The position numbers were made by a program, and so were the translations under genes. Source: Diphasiastrum complanatum (taxonomy: Eukaryota > Streptophyta > Lycopodiopsida > Lycopodiales > Lycopodiaceae). Taken from it: a stretch of DNA of 64,000 nt. Below the pieces are notes generated by a model. That model had not been told where the DNA came from. It worked only from the letters and a program-made list of their open reading frames with translations, and ran no database searches. Location of the stretch: assembly GCA_029204225.1 (NCBI GenBank), contig CM055097.1, positions 67,556,972-67,620,971 of the forward strand, in the 5' to 3' direction. This document shows, piece by piece, positions 40,412 to 54,119 of the stretch. Within the stretch, counting starts at the first letter, position 1, and every line of letters starts with the position of its first letter.

Positions 40412-42800
40412 TTTGTAACTGCGTTCACCCGCAAAGCCCTTCCCATTTCATACATGCTCTGTAAGATCCAAGTCATGAAACAAATGAGCTATGTAAAAAT
40501 AGTCTGTTCCCATAGTAAAAAAGAAGCTTTGAGTGTATGTGCTTTCAGATGGCTAGCAATCCTACACGTGCTGATATTAATCAAAGGATCAATATTGGCA
40601 AATATCATAAAAGTGGAAGAAGTGGCTGGTGTTCATCTTCCCTCTTTGGGTAGAAGATGCATTCCAAATTATCTGATGTTTTGCTGTGCCATCTGCAAGC
40701 AGCAGCAACAGAGAGTGATGACCATATGATCTATAAAAGGTCAACTCTTTGTACATTCATTCAGCATACAACAAAAACCATTGTCGCAAGAAAGTTTTTG
40801 CTACACAAATATGGTTGCCATTGCGAGGAATGAATATTTTTACTTTCCGTTTGTATCCAAGGCCTGAAATATTGAAGGTCATGGTGTTCCCATGTAATTC
40901 ATGTTGAAGAGCCCAAGGAGCAATTATTTTGCCATATTGAAAGTGCAAGCAAAATATTGCACTTTATAAGCTTGATATATTTGCATAGTGAGTCGACAAG
41001 GATTAGCGATATCAAGATATATATTGTACATGTGCTATGCTCAAAGGCCATTGAAGTTATGTTGCCTCCAACCATCAAAGTGGGTAGTCTACTTTTCCAT
41101 CTTTTTAGGAAAGATCATGCAAATGTGTTTTATCAATGTATTTATTGGTTGTCTAGTTGGGTTGACGATTTGGATTGGAAACCATTTGCATTTATTTTCT
41201 TTGATGGTGAATGATTTTATACATCTTTGACAAATAACTTGAAAATAAGTAATATGGGTCTATTGGGATCTAATAAACTTTCAACACATTTCTAGGAGAA
41301 AATGTGAAGAGCATCTTATTTATGATTAGTGCTTTTGTTAGAAAGTTTTAGGAAAAGGTATTATTTTTCTACTTTATTCAAACTGAATGAGTTTTGGGAG
41401 GGGTATCAAACAACCTTGTTCAATCTTCGTACGTTTCCATGGGGCATTAAAAAATAAAATGTCTTTATTTGGACGTTTGAAGCTTTTTTCTTTTGTACAA
41501 GGAAATTGTCTTTCTAGTAACCTTTGTCATATATTCTCAAATTATGTTTTCCACAATGAAGCTAAACTATAACACTAATTCCTTACAAGTTCTCGAATTA
41601 CCTTTAGCACCAATGAAGCTATATGTTAAGACTAGTTCCTCGCAACTTCTTGAATTGCCTTTAGCACCAATAACACTGAGACCAGTTCCTTACATAAAAT
41701 TTATTTTGAAATTCGTGTGACATAATATGTGCTATAAAAAATTCAAGTGTGATTCACAATAATAATTCATTTTATTGGAGTGAACTTTATTTTATTGGTA
41801 GAAAGATAACTAGTGTTTGGCGAGGATTTGATTATTTTCATACCCAATGGTTTCGGGTATCCACATCTTGAGATTTTTTTTTTTAGATCGCCAATTTTGG
41901 GTATTTGAGCATTCTTTTATTTTTTGTAGTTGACTACGACAATCTATATAGATAATACTTTGAAGTGCTAGTTCTCAAGATTTCATAGTATTTGAGCTAA
42001 TAGAATGGCTGGTTAAATATCGTCAAGGTTATCAATCTAATCTAGATTATTATTTGTATTATCAACCACTATCAATCAAGTTCTTGCACCCAAGAATCAT
42101 TATCTTACGTTTGACCATTTTCAAACCAGATACCTACGTAACTATATGATTACCTTTCATTTAGTTTGTGAATCGAATATTTTTTTGGGTTCGAAAATGG
42201 TCCTACTTGATGATTATTTTCAAATCAAAAGCATCCTTTCCATGTGGACTATCATGGAGTCATGCTACATGAAAAGCGGGAGGCTCTTAAATTGCTTTCA
42301 AGAGTTCTGATGGGTAAGCCAAATATTAAGATTTTGTACGGTCCTCTCCAATGAGTGGCCTATTATTACTGTTTGTTGATATTTACCACTCTAGTCCTTC
42401 AAGATTCTCACATACACCGAACCACCATCATGTGTGTTAAAACAAGAAAAACTAAAAAATTGCCCATATTTCAAGAATCTCCATGTTTTTCCCTAGCGAT
42501 CCAAGTGCTTGTTTGTGATTTGTCAATCACAATTATTATAATTTGGATTATGATTTATTAATCATAATTCGTACAATTCTCAATCACACATGGTAAGAGG
42601 ATAACATATAAGAGTATGTTCAAAAAATGTGAACAATATTGCCCTCCGAAGATGTATGAGTCACCCTAAGTCCTTTCCATGAAAGTTTCGGACTTGAAAT
42701 GATTAACTTATCCATAGACCTTATCGGAAAATATGTTATACAACTCTTATTCCAACTTGATACACATTGAGTTTGATCTGAAATCCATCCAAATAAAGTC
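40412..42800. other. 3' flank of the Ca2+-ATPase gene, then unassigned DNA
   Basis: The first few hundred bases should hold the 3' untranslated region. No clear AATAAA signal was recognised. Beyond about 41 kb I see only AT-rich DNA with one short tandem repeat, and no gene. Confidence 0.5.
41572..41690. repeat. two to three tandem units of about 60 bp
   Basis: CTAATTCCTTACAAGTTCT, GAATTACCTTTAGCACCAAT recurs as CTAGTTCCTCGCAACTTCT, GAATTGCCTTTAGCACCAAT. A third unit (CAGTTCCTTAC) breaks off. Confidence 0.85.
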
Positions 42801-42809
42801 ACCCTTAAG

Positions 42810-43220
42810 TTCCAATCTAGAATAACTTAAGGTCCATTAAGACTTCATGACGTGAAGCTTTGACTTTTGGTCTATGCTAGATATCCAACTTTATCTAAGT
42901 TTACGGGATATTCTCCTAGCAATTCAACCTTATCTCCAATCGGGAAATAAATCAGACCAAAAATTCTTGTGTGTCCTAAGGACATATCCATCTAATAAAG
43001 ATTCACCATATGGTTGTGACTTATTAGCGATACATATGACCAACAGTATTGGTAAATAATTTCACATTGTATGATTGCCAAACTAACTTTGAAGTATCGC
43101 TCCTAACTCGGTTAGTTGGGTCTGATTTAGAAAAAATTTAATGGTGAGGTGTAGGCCTTTACACATACAAAACCACATTTAATCCAATTCTAAATCTTCC
43201 TAAGATAATAAGCCAAATCC
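42810..43220 (-). mobile_element. LTR-like repeat, same family as 55.61-56.01 kb
   Basis: The reverse complement matches 55,610-56,010 through several blocks in order: GATTTAGAATTGGATTAAATGTGG, AACTAACCGAGTTAGGAGCG, AATAAGTCACAACC, AGTTGGATA, AGCTTCACGTCATGAAGT and CTTAAGTTATTCTAGATT. The right-hand copy follows a polypurine tract about 700 bp upstream, so an LTR origin is likely. No coding region adjoins it here. Confidence 0.65.
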
Positions 43221-45515
43221 TAATAGATACATCTTATTGATTTACGAGTAATTGTACCCTCTTGACAACACTCATTGATATGCATATGCTTTCTCCATTA
43301 AGTGTATGTATACTAAATAAACCTAATCAAAAGAATACATATTGGATCCACAGAATTAATTTGTGCAACAACAGATCTTGATCCAACAATGATTCATCAC
43401 ATAGCATATCTCCACAAATTCCACACGATTTGTAATTTTCATGAATTTTTCTCTCCCATCTTCTAACCAAATTGATCTACACAATTCTTAGAAGATTCTA
43501 ATAGTACCAAATATTCTAGCAATCCAAATTTTAAGATAGGTCCTTATATGTACATATAGTGGATTCCTTTTGGAATAAATGTCCCGATTGTCTCTCTTAA
43601 ATAAACTTCTGAACTTCTTCCTCTCTTTATAAGAAATATTCTAGAAAAATCGCTTAGCCCTCCACCTTGCTATGATTGAACCTCAGTGGCTTATTCAACA
43701 ACGCGGCATTTTTCATGGCCTCACCCACACTAGTGATTTGGCTACTTATACAACATGCTTTATAGCACTGTCCTACCTATTTTTGAATATTTCTACATTG
43801 GAGCTCATTTTCAGCTACATTGGAGACTTTTGAGGAGCACTCAGATATGATGTTTCTTCTTTTTTTCCACTCACTCTCTCTCATGCCGCATGTGAACCAT
43901 GATAAGACATAGTAAACGCTATAAAGATGACCTTCCCAAGATTTTCTTTATCAACCTAAAAAGTCCATACGTATGAGAAACTGATCTATCAAAATCATGA
44001 TAGAAATTCACGAGGGATCAAGCGAATCTTGATACCAATATTTGGTATCACTCAATTTAACCATTGTTAACATAGGGAAATTGTTCCCAGCTACCAATTA
44101 AGTTACGTGAACTAGATGGATGTTGTAAAAGAAAGCAATTCAAGATCCTGCTTACAAGATAAACACAAAGGAACAACAATGGAGCAAAACCACCCAACCA
44201 ATGAGAAGCCACCAATCAATCCTCCAGTAGCATCACCCTTGAGCCATGGGATAGGATGCAGGTGTAGAAGAGAGAGGAAACTGACAATAAAAACCACAAA
44301 CTAGAATGATAGCCACCCGAATATATAACGTCAGGTTTTCCTATGCATGCCTCTATGCAAGCCAAGAATATTTTCAGAAGCACTTGTCATTACTATTGAT
44401 CATCTACACATGCCAATTGTTGGATTCCTATCCTCTCCATCCTTAATCTCACACTAATCTAGATCCATTCATTTCCTATAAATACTTGTATAGTCGCATA
44501 CTCTGCATAAATACATGTGTTTTCGAACAGTCTGTTGAAATACACGAAAACCTCAAATAGGTATCAGCTCGAACAAATGTACTTGAGTTGACAACTTGTT
44601 GAAGGTCGATCCTACTGTCAAAGCTGTTATCAAGTCGACTATCGACTTTCGACTTGACTGTTGACTGTCGAATCAACCATCTATCTTTACGCCCCCATGA
44701 TTTCCACAGAATAGATTCTGTCCGATAGCGACTGCTAACAGTACATGGTGCCTTAATCCAAACTATAAATCTATCCATTAAACATTCTTGTAATTGTACT
44801 GCTACCACATATAAATATTCAATAGCATGTCAATGTAAAGGTTAATATATGAATCATATGATGAATCGATCAACCATTCAATAAGAGCACAATTATTCGA
44901 TTTTCCTCTCTATTTCCAAAGTATTATTTCAGAAAGATTGCAAATCTGTATGCATTCATACTGTACACATACTTTCAACTTAATTGAATCATTTTCAGTG
45001 AAACAGAGTCTTGTCTGTGTCGTGTTGATTGCTTTATTTTCTGTTTTGTCTGATTCATTTAATATTCAGATAACATAATTTGTAGGTTGAGTCATTTGTG
45101 TGACCAATAGGTAATGTGTATTGTAATGCTTTAGCTTCGACCTGCTTGCTTGATCCATTCACATTTTCACATCTTTGTCAAATTCTTGTTTGTCTATGGA
45201 TCGATTGTATCGATCCTTGCGACTTTGAAGCTCAGATTAAGTAGAGCTATCATCGACTCATTTATAACAACGCGAGTCCGATAGATATAGATTCATGCAC
45301 CGAGGAATGTTTTGTAGCATTTCTGACATAATAATCATCCTGATTTATGCACTAGCTCCACATATTTGACTAGGCCCTCACAAGGTTATTAACTATATTT
45401 CTAGCCTACTTTGAAATAATGAGACGTAACCAATAATCTCGTGTACTGGAATACTGTGTATCCAAGTCTAGGATTATGTCAAATTTTATATGCAGGACGT
45501 AGGACGTGGATGTAA
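43221..45515. other. unassigned DNA, partly LTR-like
   Basis: No gene. It may contain the rest of the LTR at its left and, on the right (about 45,250-45,515), the LTR of the minus-strand gypsy that starts at 45,516. A CTATAAATAC TATA-like word is at about 44,477. Confidence 0.4.
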
Positions 45516-46150
45516 CATTCTTCTCCTTTGAATTGCTTCTATTCTCAGAAGTTGAATTTAGAAAAAATCTTCTTTAAACTTTCAACTCTCTCCCATGAAT
45601 CATCATCCTCAGTCCGACCTTTCCACCGAATCAAGTACGTAGAGATAGAACGATTTCTCGTTCTAAGTACTCTCTCGAGTTCCAAAGGTACACTAAGCGA
45701 TAAATCTTCAAAATGAGATAAATCCTCAACAGATCTAACTGTAGCACCTGCATGTATACTTAATTTTAATCACCTTACATTAAATATTGGGTGTGTAGTA
45801 GATTTGTCTTGAAGATCTATTTCATAAACTAAAAAAGCAATTTTTTGTACAATCTTGAACAATTCACAAAGTCAAGTAGATAGTTTATAGTGTTTGCATA
45901 TACATAATTTCTTTTGGAATTCTAAGATATACCCAGTCATCAATTTTAAAATCTCTAGGAGATAAATCCGACCTGAGCACTATAGATACTATCCTTTGTC
46001 ACTTGTAGCATTTCTTGCACATCATGTAAAAAATCCACAACCTTTTGGATCTTAACAAATTTAATCTCCACATTAGCTGGAGATCTAGGTTGAAAAATGT
46101 ACTTTTTTTAAGGACTATATCTATAGTAGAATTTTTTCTAATATTGTATG
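45516..46150 (-). mobile_element. Ty3/gypsy integrase C-terminal end and PPT
   Basis: 45,530-45,790 is a diverged copy of the 4.45-4.70 kb block (TTTATCGCTTAGTGTACCTTTG reads as the same coding tail in both, on the minus strand). It extends further up to about 46,080 with words like those at 48.6-48.8 kb. A purine-rich AAGGAGAAGAATGTTACATCC at about 45,511-45,531 marks PPT and LTR start on the minus strand. Heavily degenerate. Confidence 0.55.
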
Positions 46151-46379
46151 CAAACTCAATTAGAGGAATGTAATTTTCCGATAAGATTGCATGTGAGAAA
46201 CATATGTCCTCAACATATCTTCCATAGTCTGATTAGTCATTTATGTCTTGTCATCGGATTCAGGATGATCAGTAGAATGGTCCTTGCACTCGTAAAGAGG
46301 CTTGGATACTTTTATAGACTGATTTATTGTTATTCTGACATGAGTCAAGCCTTGAATACTTTTGTTCTAGTCAATAAAG

Positions 46380-47060
46380 CATTAATTTGACACTATAGAC
46401 TAGGTCACTTAAATCATACATATGTATCGAATATGTTTAGACGGTGTTTAGTACTTGATCTTGATTATTCATACAAGAAAATCGACCTCCATGTTTGTCA
46501 TAGTTGCATTGTTGGTAAGCAAACTAGAATTCCATTTAGATCAAGTCATAAGCATGCAACAAAAGATGTTTTGGATGTTGTTAATTTAGATATATGTGGC
46601 CGAATACAGATCTTATCTTTGGTTGGTTCAAAGTACTTTATTACTTTTATCGATGAATTTTTGAGAAGAACAACTATTTATTTCATTAAGCAGAAATTGG
46701 AGGCTTTCAACCTCTTCAGACAATTCAAGGAGCGTGTAGAACTCAAAATTGGTAAAAGAATCAAAGCACTGAGGTCAGGCAACATTGGAGGGTACATCTC
46801 AACCGAATTCAAGGAGTATTGCCTTAGTAAAGGCATTGAACAACAATTCATCACTTCTTATTGACCTTAGTCGAATGGACTTGCTGAGAGAAAGAATTGA
46901 ATTTTAGTCGAAGCGGCTAAGTGTATGCTTGCTCACGTGACACTACCTAGGTTTTTCTAAACTAAAGCTATTTCCACGACAGGTTACATTCAAAATAGAT
47001 GCTCGAATAAAGGGCTCTTAGATAAAACACCTTATGAAGTTTTTTGATAGATTGTTAAGC
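46380..47060 (+). mobile_element. Ty1/copia integrase remnant
   Basis: HYRLGHLNHTYVSNM, then CHSCIVGKQTR (pre-integrase zinc finger, about 46,390-46,525), DICGRIQ, SKYFITFIDEF (about 46,625), SGNIGGYISTEFKEYC (about 46,790), then a stop-broken NGLAERKN (about 46,875) and TPYEV (about 47,030). The second catalytic Asp position reads SG instead of TD. Gag and RT are missing. Confidence 0.85.
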
Positions 47061-47495
47061 AGCATGTACAAATTAGATGATGCAAGTGCAAAACAATAGC
47101 GGATGCAGCCACGTACTCTAAATTGTGTCTGAATAACTGATAACTTTGTCTGATACACTTCTGCTAATACAATAAGTGCTGCTAGCAATATTTAAAATAG
47201 AATCATCATTATCATCATCAACAAAAAAAAAACTCTACTAAATGAATAGCTATTTTTGTCACTTATCTGGATAGGTCTTCTCGAAAATTTCCTTGTTAAA
47301 GTTAGGGCAATTCGTTAGCATAATAACAAGTGATAACATGAACTGTTAGCCTTCGACAATTCTTCAGTAGTTCATTGAAACCACCTATTGTGCGATTTTC
47401 ATGTACTTATGCTAGTTGTGTAAAAACATGAATAAAACTATAGAACTAGATAAATGAATATATGTAGATTAAAGATCGATTATTCATATGAATTG
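47061..47495. other. unassigned DNA
   Basis: No gene seen; AT-rich junction between a copia integrase and a gypsy RT remnant. Confidence 0.45.
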
Positions 47496-47499
47496 CTCC

Positions 47500-48315
47500 T
47501 CGATAGAGCACATGGAATGGGTATCGCCAATAGTCATTTCTCCCAAGAAGAATGACAAAATGTGGATTTGTGTCAATCTAAAAGCACTTAATGTTGTGAT
47601 TCAGAAGGACCACTTTCCCTTACCATTCACAGAAAACATCATGGATCAAGTAGTTTAAGTAGAAGCCTACAGTTTTTGGATGGCTTCAACAACTACAACC
47701 AAGTGAAGATTGTAGTTGAAGATCAACACAAGACAACATTCGCTACTGAATGGGGTACATGACTACAAGGTCATGACATTCGATCTTTGTAATGCCCCAA
47801 CTCTTTCCAACATGTCATGCAAAAGGCATTCAAAGACTATATACAGATGTTCCTAGAGATATTCCTAGATGATCTTTGCATGCACTAATACAATGATGAA
47901 CACTTATCGCACTTCGAGAAAGTGCTTATAAAAAATCACAAATTTCAAATATCATTGAACCCAGAAAAATGCCAATTTTGGATCACACATGGTCTTATCT
48001 TAGGCCACATTGTATCTAGACATGGAATCACACCTGATCTGTCTAAGATATGGGTTATCATAGATCTTCCACCCCCTTGAATGATTCGTGAAGTCTATGT
48101 GTTCATGGGACACCGGACCTTCACTATAATTTTTGCGGATTTGGCACGTTCTATCTACAAATTGGCAATAGATCCACATTGGATGGAGGAACCCTTACAA
48201 GATTTCCAAAAGCTGAAGGAAGCACTTATATTTTCACCAATCTTACGGCCTCCCAATTGGACAATTGAATTCCATGTGCATACCGACACATCAAACCCCA
48301 GGAATCATTACGTCT
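47500..48315 (+). mobile_element. Ty3/gypsy reverse transcriptase remnant
   Basis: WVSPIVISPKKNDKMWICVN, NLKALN and DHFPLPFTENIMDQV (47,518-47,655) form the start of gypsy RT. Further blocks continue in broken frames (TFDLCNAP, FLGH-like and a connection segment) to about 48,310, where the sequence changes abruptly to a minus-strand gypsy block. Confidence 0.8.
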
Positions 48316-49400
48316 GTACGTCCCTTCTATCGAACCAGATGCTCGGTAACCATACAATTCCTCAATTGTTTAGTTCTTTTACCCAAGATCTTTTCGGATT
48401 CAAGTCGAGACATACCCGATGATTCATCCAACAGGTTCAATTGGTCTCCAAAACCAAGATACACCCTTTCACGTAGACTCACACGAGTCGGCTTATGTGA
48501 AAACTCGGATGCAATGGAGTTCCTTACGAGAGGTCCAATTGGTAAGCTAAGGATATGACCTTTTTCAATATCTAATACGGTCCTCTGTATCTAGGGGAAA
48601 TTTTGTAATGCTGGTCGGTACGCATTACACTAGAATCCTTTGGGATTCTTCAATACACCCAAACCCCCATTTGGAAGTCTTGACATGATTATTTCAGAAT
48701 TAGCATAATGTCGGTCACTATCTTGGGTACACTAGACATTCACACATGCTCTCTGTAGCATTTTCTGCATTTCATGTAGGAAATCTTCGCTTTTTGAAAC
48801 TTGATCGTACGAGTCTCTTCCAAAATGAGTGATATAGGTTCAAAACTATACCTAAGCACGAACGGGCTATAATCGGTAGCCAAATTCTTACTATAACTTA
48901 ATCTCCATCAGATTGCAATCAAAATGTAGATATCATCTGATCTTTTGGTCATGCAGGTAATCCTTCTCTTAAACGATCAAGTATAAATAGAATCTGAACT
49001 ATGATGTCAATCATAATTCATCGGATTCTTGTCCTATACTCAATAAGAGAACATGATACCCTAGCATAGGTAACTCAATCAAGGGCAGACACACTTCCCA
49101 ATGAGATTGCCACCGGAAAATATGCTCGAAACATTTGTTCCTCAACTGATTTGACCTTTTCCGTCATGTCATAAGAACTTGAGCTCAAAGTCGTCTCTGG
49201 TTTAGCAAATACGGCCGATCAAAAGTGAGCGATAAACTTCGAACCGTGAATGTTCATGATGTCACTAAGTAATCTATGAGGCCTAAACAGATGCGCAATA
49301 AATACCTGAGCTAAATCATATGCTTTCATGGTAGTCTTTACCCAAATAAACATAGCCTATTTGGTAAGATGGCCAGTCACTACCAAAATTTCAGTATCAT
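48316..49400 (-). mobile_element. Ty3/gypsy integrase to GPY/F-chromodomain tail
   Basis: This is the reverse complement of the 56.01-57.08 kb block, colinear over about 1 kb. On the minus strand it runs from the integrase start (ACTGGCCATCTTACCAAAT) through the core to a tail containing CATCTGGTTCGATAGAAGG. It has many stops. The left edge is a sharp junction with the plus-strand RT remnant. Confidence 0.75.
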
Positions 49401-49603
49401 GTTTATTCATTCAGGGTAATCTTACCATGATCTAAGTACTCTCTAATTGATCACGTATATTCTAGAGTCTGAGTTATGATTCTCTAATCACAACTCTCCA
49501 GATTCTTGAGACCAGCAAGAAAAATTTGCAAGAGCTTTGCTAGCACAAGTGAGAAATAAAATCGAAATCAACCCTTTTATAGGCTAATTTTGAGGATCTA
49601 TTA
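49401..49603 (-). mobile_element. LTR fragment with TATA box
   Basis: Reverse complement of 57,820-57,930. It shares CTTTGTCTAATAGA, AATTAGCCTATAAAAGGG, GATTTCGATTT and TTGTGCTAGCAAAGCTCTTG. The TATA-like CTATAAAAGGG suggests the U3/R part of an LTR. It is separated from the integrase block by about 100 bp, so the internal part of that element is deleted. Confidence 0.6.
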
Positions 49604-50749
49604 GACAAAGTGAACGCAAACGTCTTCAAGGTGAATTGGATGCGAGCACCCTTCACGATTCCTATTTGTAGACACAAGTGCCTGATCGCCCAGTCACACC
49701 GGACGAAATTAGATACTTGTTCAGAAAAGTTGAAACCTACCATAATTCACTAGAAGGATTTCAAGAAAAATTCAACAAACTCAAACGTACGGCCACCACT
49801 GAGCTTGGCAAGGCATAGGCAATCATTAAGGGTTATGAAAAGACAACCGCTCAAGTATTGGAAGTCGGGCCTTAGATTCCAGTTCCTGTAATGCCGCGAT
49901 TCTCGCCTCAACACCAGGATCAGGTAGGCATGGATACATGATTGGACGGAGCAGAAATCGCAGATACAATGGATTCCCAAGGTGATGAAGCCAGTCAGTC
50001 CATCTTCATCAAGTACCAAAATTTTGTTTCAAAAACCGATCACCATCGAGGACCAGATCCAAAAAAATTTGCATCAACATCCGCATATATGTCCTCGAGG
50101 GGTGGATGGGTTATCAAGTTCAAGACCTCTGAGATAGAGACAAGGAAAGAATTGAATAAACTACCAACATTGGAAGAGCAGCCGGCTTGGCGGAAAAGTT
50201 TTCGAAAAAGCTCCGGATTTCATTATGAGCTACGTTGCCAGCCCTCGCCAATTGCGGGTAGATCCTTATTATTTATCGATGCCGCGACGCAATAAGTGAA
50301 AAGATTTGGGCATGCCATTGGATCAAATCAACATCCACACCCCAAATTGGCCCATCATTAACCAGATCTACAATTGGCAAATATCGATTGATTTTAACAT
50401 AGCACTTCAGTTTTATGGTGCTGAGTACCGGAATTCGCCAGATCCAACTGTGCGACAATCAGTAATATTTGCCAATGATTTGTGCAAGTTGGCATCCACT
50501 GCTACCAGATGGGATGATTGCCTACCTCCTTTGGCATTCAATTCGAATGTTCCCATGGCATCAAATAAAGTCCAAGACCAGCTGCCAATCGCCATATTAT
50601 ATTATCGTGCAACAATGTTGGGTGGTTCTTGGGAATCAAGATTTTTGGCTTGGACCACTTCAAATTGGATTGTCGAAACAAATAAGTGTTTTTTTTCGCA
50701 CAAATACGATTTTAATATGGAGTGCCTAGAATTCATGGAGAATGTGTAG
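49604..50749 (+). pseudogene. unrecognised conserved ORF of an LTR element (gag-like?)
   Basis: Family not recognised. One frame runs 49,604-50,295 with stops at 49,669, 49,816, 49,873 and 49,939 and no others. The second half is in another frame, 50,306-50,749. The N-terminal part is helical and coiled-coil-like (IRYLFRKVETYHNSLEGF), then a Pro-rich linker, then SSRGGWVIKF, LPTLEEQPAWRKSF, then FANDLCKLAS, RWDDCLPPLAFNSN and IAILYYRATML. The same motif order occurs on the minus strand at 62.54-61.95 kb inside a complete LTR element. A polypurine tract and LTR start follow about 90 bp after the stop, so this is the only protein of the unit next to its 3' LTR. Gag is the natural guess, but the usual gypsy gag signature and zinc knuckle are not visible. 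Confidence 0.55.
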
Positions 50750-50837
50750 TACTATCTCATCAAGGTACAACACGAGTAGAACCAGAACCCCAAATGAATA
50801 AATCTCGCAAGGTGTCGTAGGACCGCCACCAATTTTG

Positions 50838-51707
<870 letters not shown>

Positions 51708-51711
51708 GAGG

Positions 51712-51925
51712 CACTAGTGTATCCTTGATTGTGAGACTAATAGCGGTATGTTGCTGGTGTAATATCTCATTCCTCAATGAAATTGATCCATAGCTTGGGG
51801 ATTAGATCCATTCGATCTAGGATTGGTTGGATTGGTTTGTCCACCATTTCCCTTGTGTTGCTTGTTATTGACATGCTTAGAATAGGATCCTTGGTTTAGG
51901 ACTTTATATTGGTATCAGATTCAAT
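51712..51925 (+). mobile_element. LTR 3' end plus iMet-type primer-binding site
   Basis: AGTGTATCCTTGATTGTGAG, TCCTCAATGA.ATTGATCCATAG and CTAGGATTGGTTGG match 57,490-57,590, the LTR after the gypsy integrase there. At about 51,910 TGGTATCAGATTC follows, close to the TGGTATCAGAGC complement of initiator tRNA-Met. So this is the end of a 5' LTR plus the start of an internal region. Confidence 0.65.
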
Positions 51926-53640
51926 TCTAAGTAGGTTATGCCATTGATTGTGCTCAAGTAGAATCACGATGTTTTTCGAGAAATCGGTGGAGCAAGCAAC
52001 AAAAAGAAAAAATTCTGGATTGCTCTTCCCATTGATTACTTTTTTCGAAGTGTAATCGGTTGTGTGGTAAGTGCACTACCAGGTGTACAATCAGTTCGAT
52101 ATTTAGACACTACAAATTGGTTTTTGGAAGTAATTCTGGTTTTCAATTCCTTCATGTTGTCAATTACTTTGCTATGAGAACTTTTGGGAAAGCAATGGTT
52201 TCAAATGAAAATACGCTGGGTTTTTTTTTTCTCTCGAGGCTTCTTGTTCTTTACAATAGTGGTTTACGAGATTTTGTTTGCTGTCTTTTGCTTTTTGTGG
52301 AGCCAGTTTCGGTTTTAAATTGGTGAAAAAGCCCAGAAGAGATGCACAAATGGACTAACCACTTGTTGTGAGTGTTGGTGGATTATTTACAGGATTTGCA
52401 TGGCGATTTCTTATGGAATTACAGGTTTTTTTTTAATTTTCCAAGAAGCTAACAGTGGTTTGCAGGTTTATGAGCCAGTAAGGCCATTCTTGGAATGAGT
52501 TGGGTCATATTTAAAGCCGATTCTGTGATGAAAAGACAAACTTGCAAATCTTAGTTTAGTGAAAATTTTGGCAACATTTACCCTATTTTCCAGTTATAAA
52601 AAAATTCAAGCTTGCTAATCTGTGAATTAATACTTGCTTATGCATTTGTGGAACCAAAGTAAGGCTAAGCAAAGTGCCCTTAATGTAACCTCTTTCTGCA
52701 AAAAACAGCAATAAGGATGGTTTTTGGCTTCAAAGTGTGCTAAAGCATGTAAGAACTCTAGTTTCTTGCAAAAATGATGTTACTGGAAGTGATGTTATTG
52801 TAAATGTGCCCTAATTGCAAGCATAATCTACAAGAAAAGTCGTGGAAAGAAGCTTATAACTTCAAGCTTTGGTATAAGCCATAAAAGCTTCGTTAAAAAA
52901 AAAAAAATAACACTGCTGCTTCCATTTGCGCGGCCGGAGGGCGCACCCATTCCCTCTTCACCTGCATGCAATAGGTGTGAGAAAAAAGAAGAAAAACCAC
53001 AAGCCGCCATCTCTCTCTCTCTCTCTCTCTATTCTCTCTCTCTCTCTCTCTCGGGCTGTTGCCTTCCTATTGGACCCTTGCTGCTCGCAAGCAGGTCGGG
53101 CCCGAGTGATCGTATTTGGAGGAAATTGAAAGAGGAGGGGGAGTATGTTATGTTTAGCTTTTAGTTTTTTTTAGTTAAACTTTTAGTGGTGGTTAGCATG
53201 GTTGATTGGTAGATGGGAGGAGGGCCAGGCCTGGAAGCATTTTGCAAACTTTCGTTTTTAATGGTTTTTTTGTACTTCCATAGGCAATATGGTCTTTATA
53301 GACTACGAATTTCTATATGCGGTTAAGACTAAAGTATTGAATCGAAATGGCTTAAAAAGTTGCATAAGTAGATTTTGCATGCAACTAAGGGTTTTTCCGC
53401 CATTGCTATTGTTTATAATCCTTTTTTGCAAAATCATTGGTATAATTTTTAAAACATGTACGAGTCTGTAAAAAACTACGTGTTTTTTAGACATTGCTTT
53501 ATTTACAACAATTATACCCGCAATGATGTTAACTGAACGTGAATTTTTTTAATTTTTTCAGTTTTTATTGGCAAAATGGATAATGATGAAATTCATGTGA
53601 GGGGGGGCAAATAGAAATTCGTCCGGCATCACCCAACGGT
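51926..53640. other. unassigned DNA with a GC-richer patch
   Basis: No gene recognised. At 52,920-53,110 a GC-richer patch with two (CT)n runs resembles the leader region of a plant gene, but no credible reading frame follows. A GTGAGGGGGGGC polypurine-like tract lies at about 53,597. Confidence 0.4.
53011..53052. repeat. interrupted (CT)n microsatellite
   Basis: Ten CT units, ATT, then about nine more CT units. Confidence 0.95.
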
Positions 53641-53649
53641 GATCATCCC

Positions 53650-54082
53650 TTGAATTTTTACACATTGTTGCAAATATTAGGGCAATGGTGTGTTGGAACT
53701 TCATCGATGCAAAAAACTGAAACAACCAAATGCAAAATCTATTCAATTAAATGCAAGCCATTTATTCATGCAACTTGCGATGACTGGATAAATCGTTGGT
53801 CGAGCTATTTTAGCTTGCCCAACATCCCAGAAGAAAACATGAAGTTCGTCGGTTTTGGGCGAGGCCTCCTCGTGGTGGAGGATACAACCCATGAAAATGA
53901 TGATTGGGCTGAATTCCTGGAGGAATTCCGTAAGGCTTTTTGTCACAATTGACGAAGGAACTTTTGCTTTATTAACTGCCAAATGGGCAACCGAGATTTA
54001 CCTATGTCCAAAAATTCTTGGATTATTGGCCAAGGTGTCGTTTTTTTTATCAGAAAATGAGCACGGCGGCCCCGTAGTCTAA
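53650..54082 (+). pseudogene. unidentified protein fragment, one frameshift
   Basis: The frame from 53,650 (CDDWINRWSSYFSLPNIPEE, MKFVGFGRGLLVVEDTTHE, DWAEFLEEF) ends at 53,952. A second frame from about 53,935 continues as VTIDEGTFALLTAKWATEIY and LGLLAKVSFFLSENEHGG to 54,082. Joined, they give about 140 codons of balanced, non-repetitive protein with no other stop. I do not recognise the family. It starts about 50 bp after a G-rich tract and could be a captured gene piece or part of a retroelement. Confidence 0.35.
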
Positions 54083-54119
54083 GATGGAAAAGACTAAAAA
54101 TCAAACAAAAAAAAATAGT

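Noticed and set aside
48265-48558. 97-codon plus-strand frame as a gene
   Set aside because: It spans the junction between a plus-strand gypsy RT and a minus-strand gypsy integrase tail, so it is a chimeric artefact.
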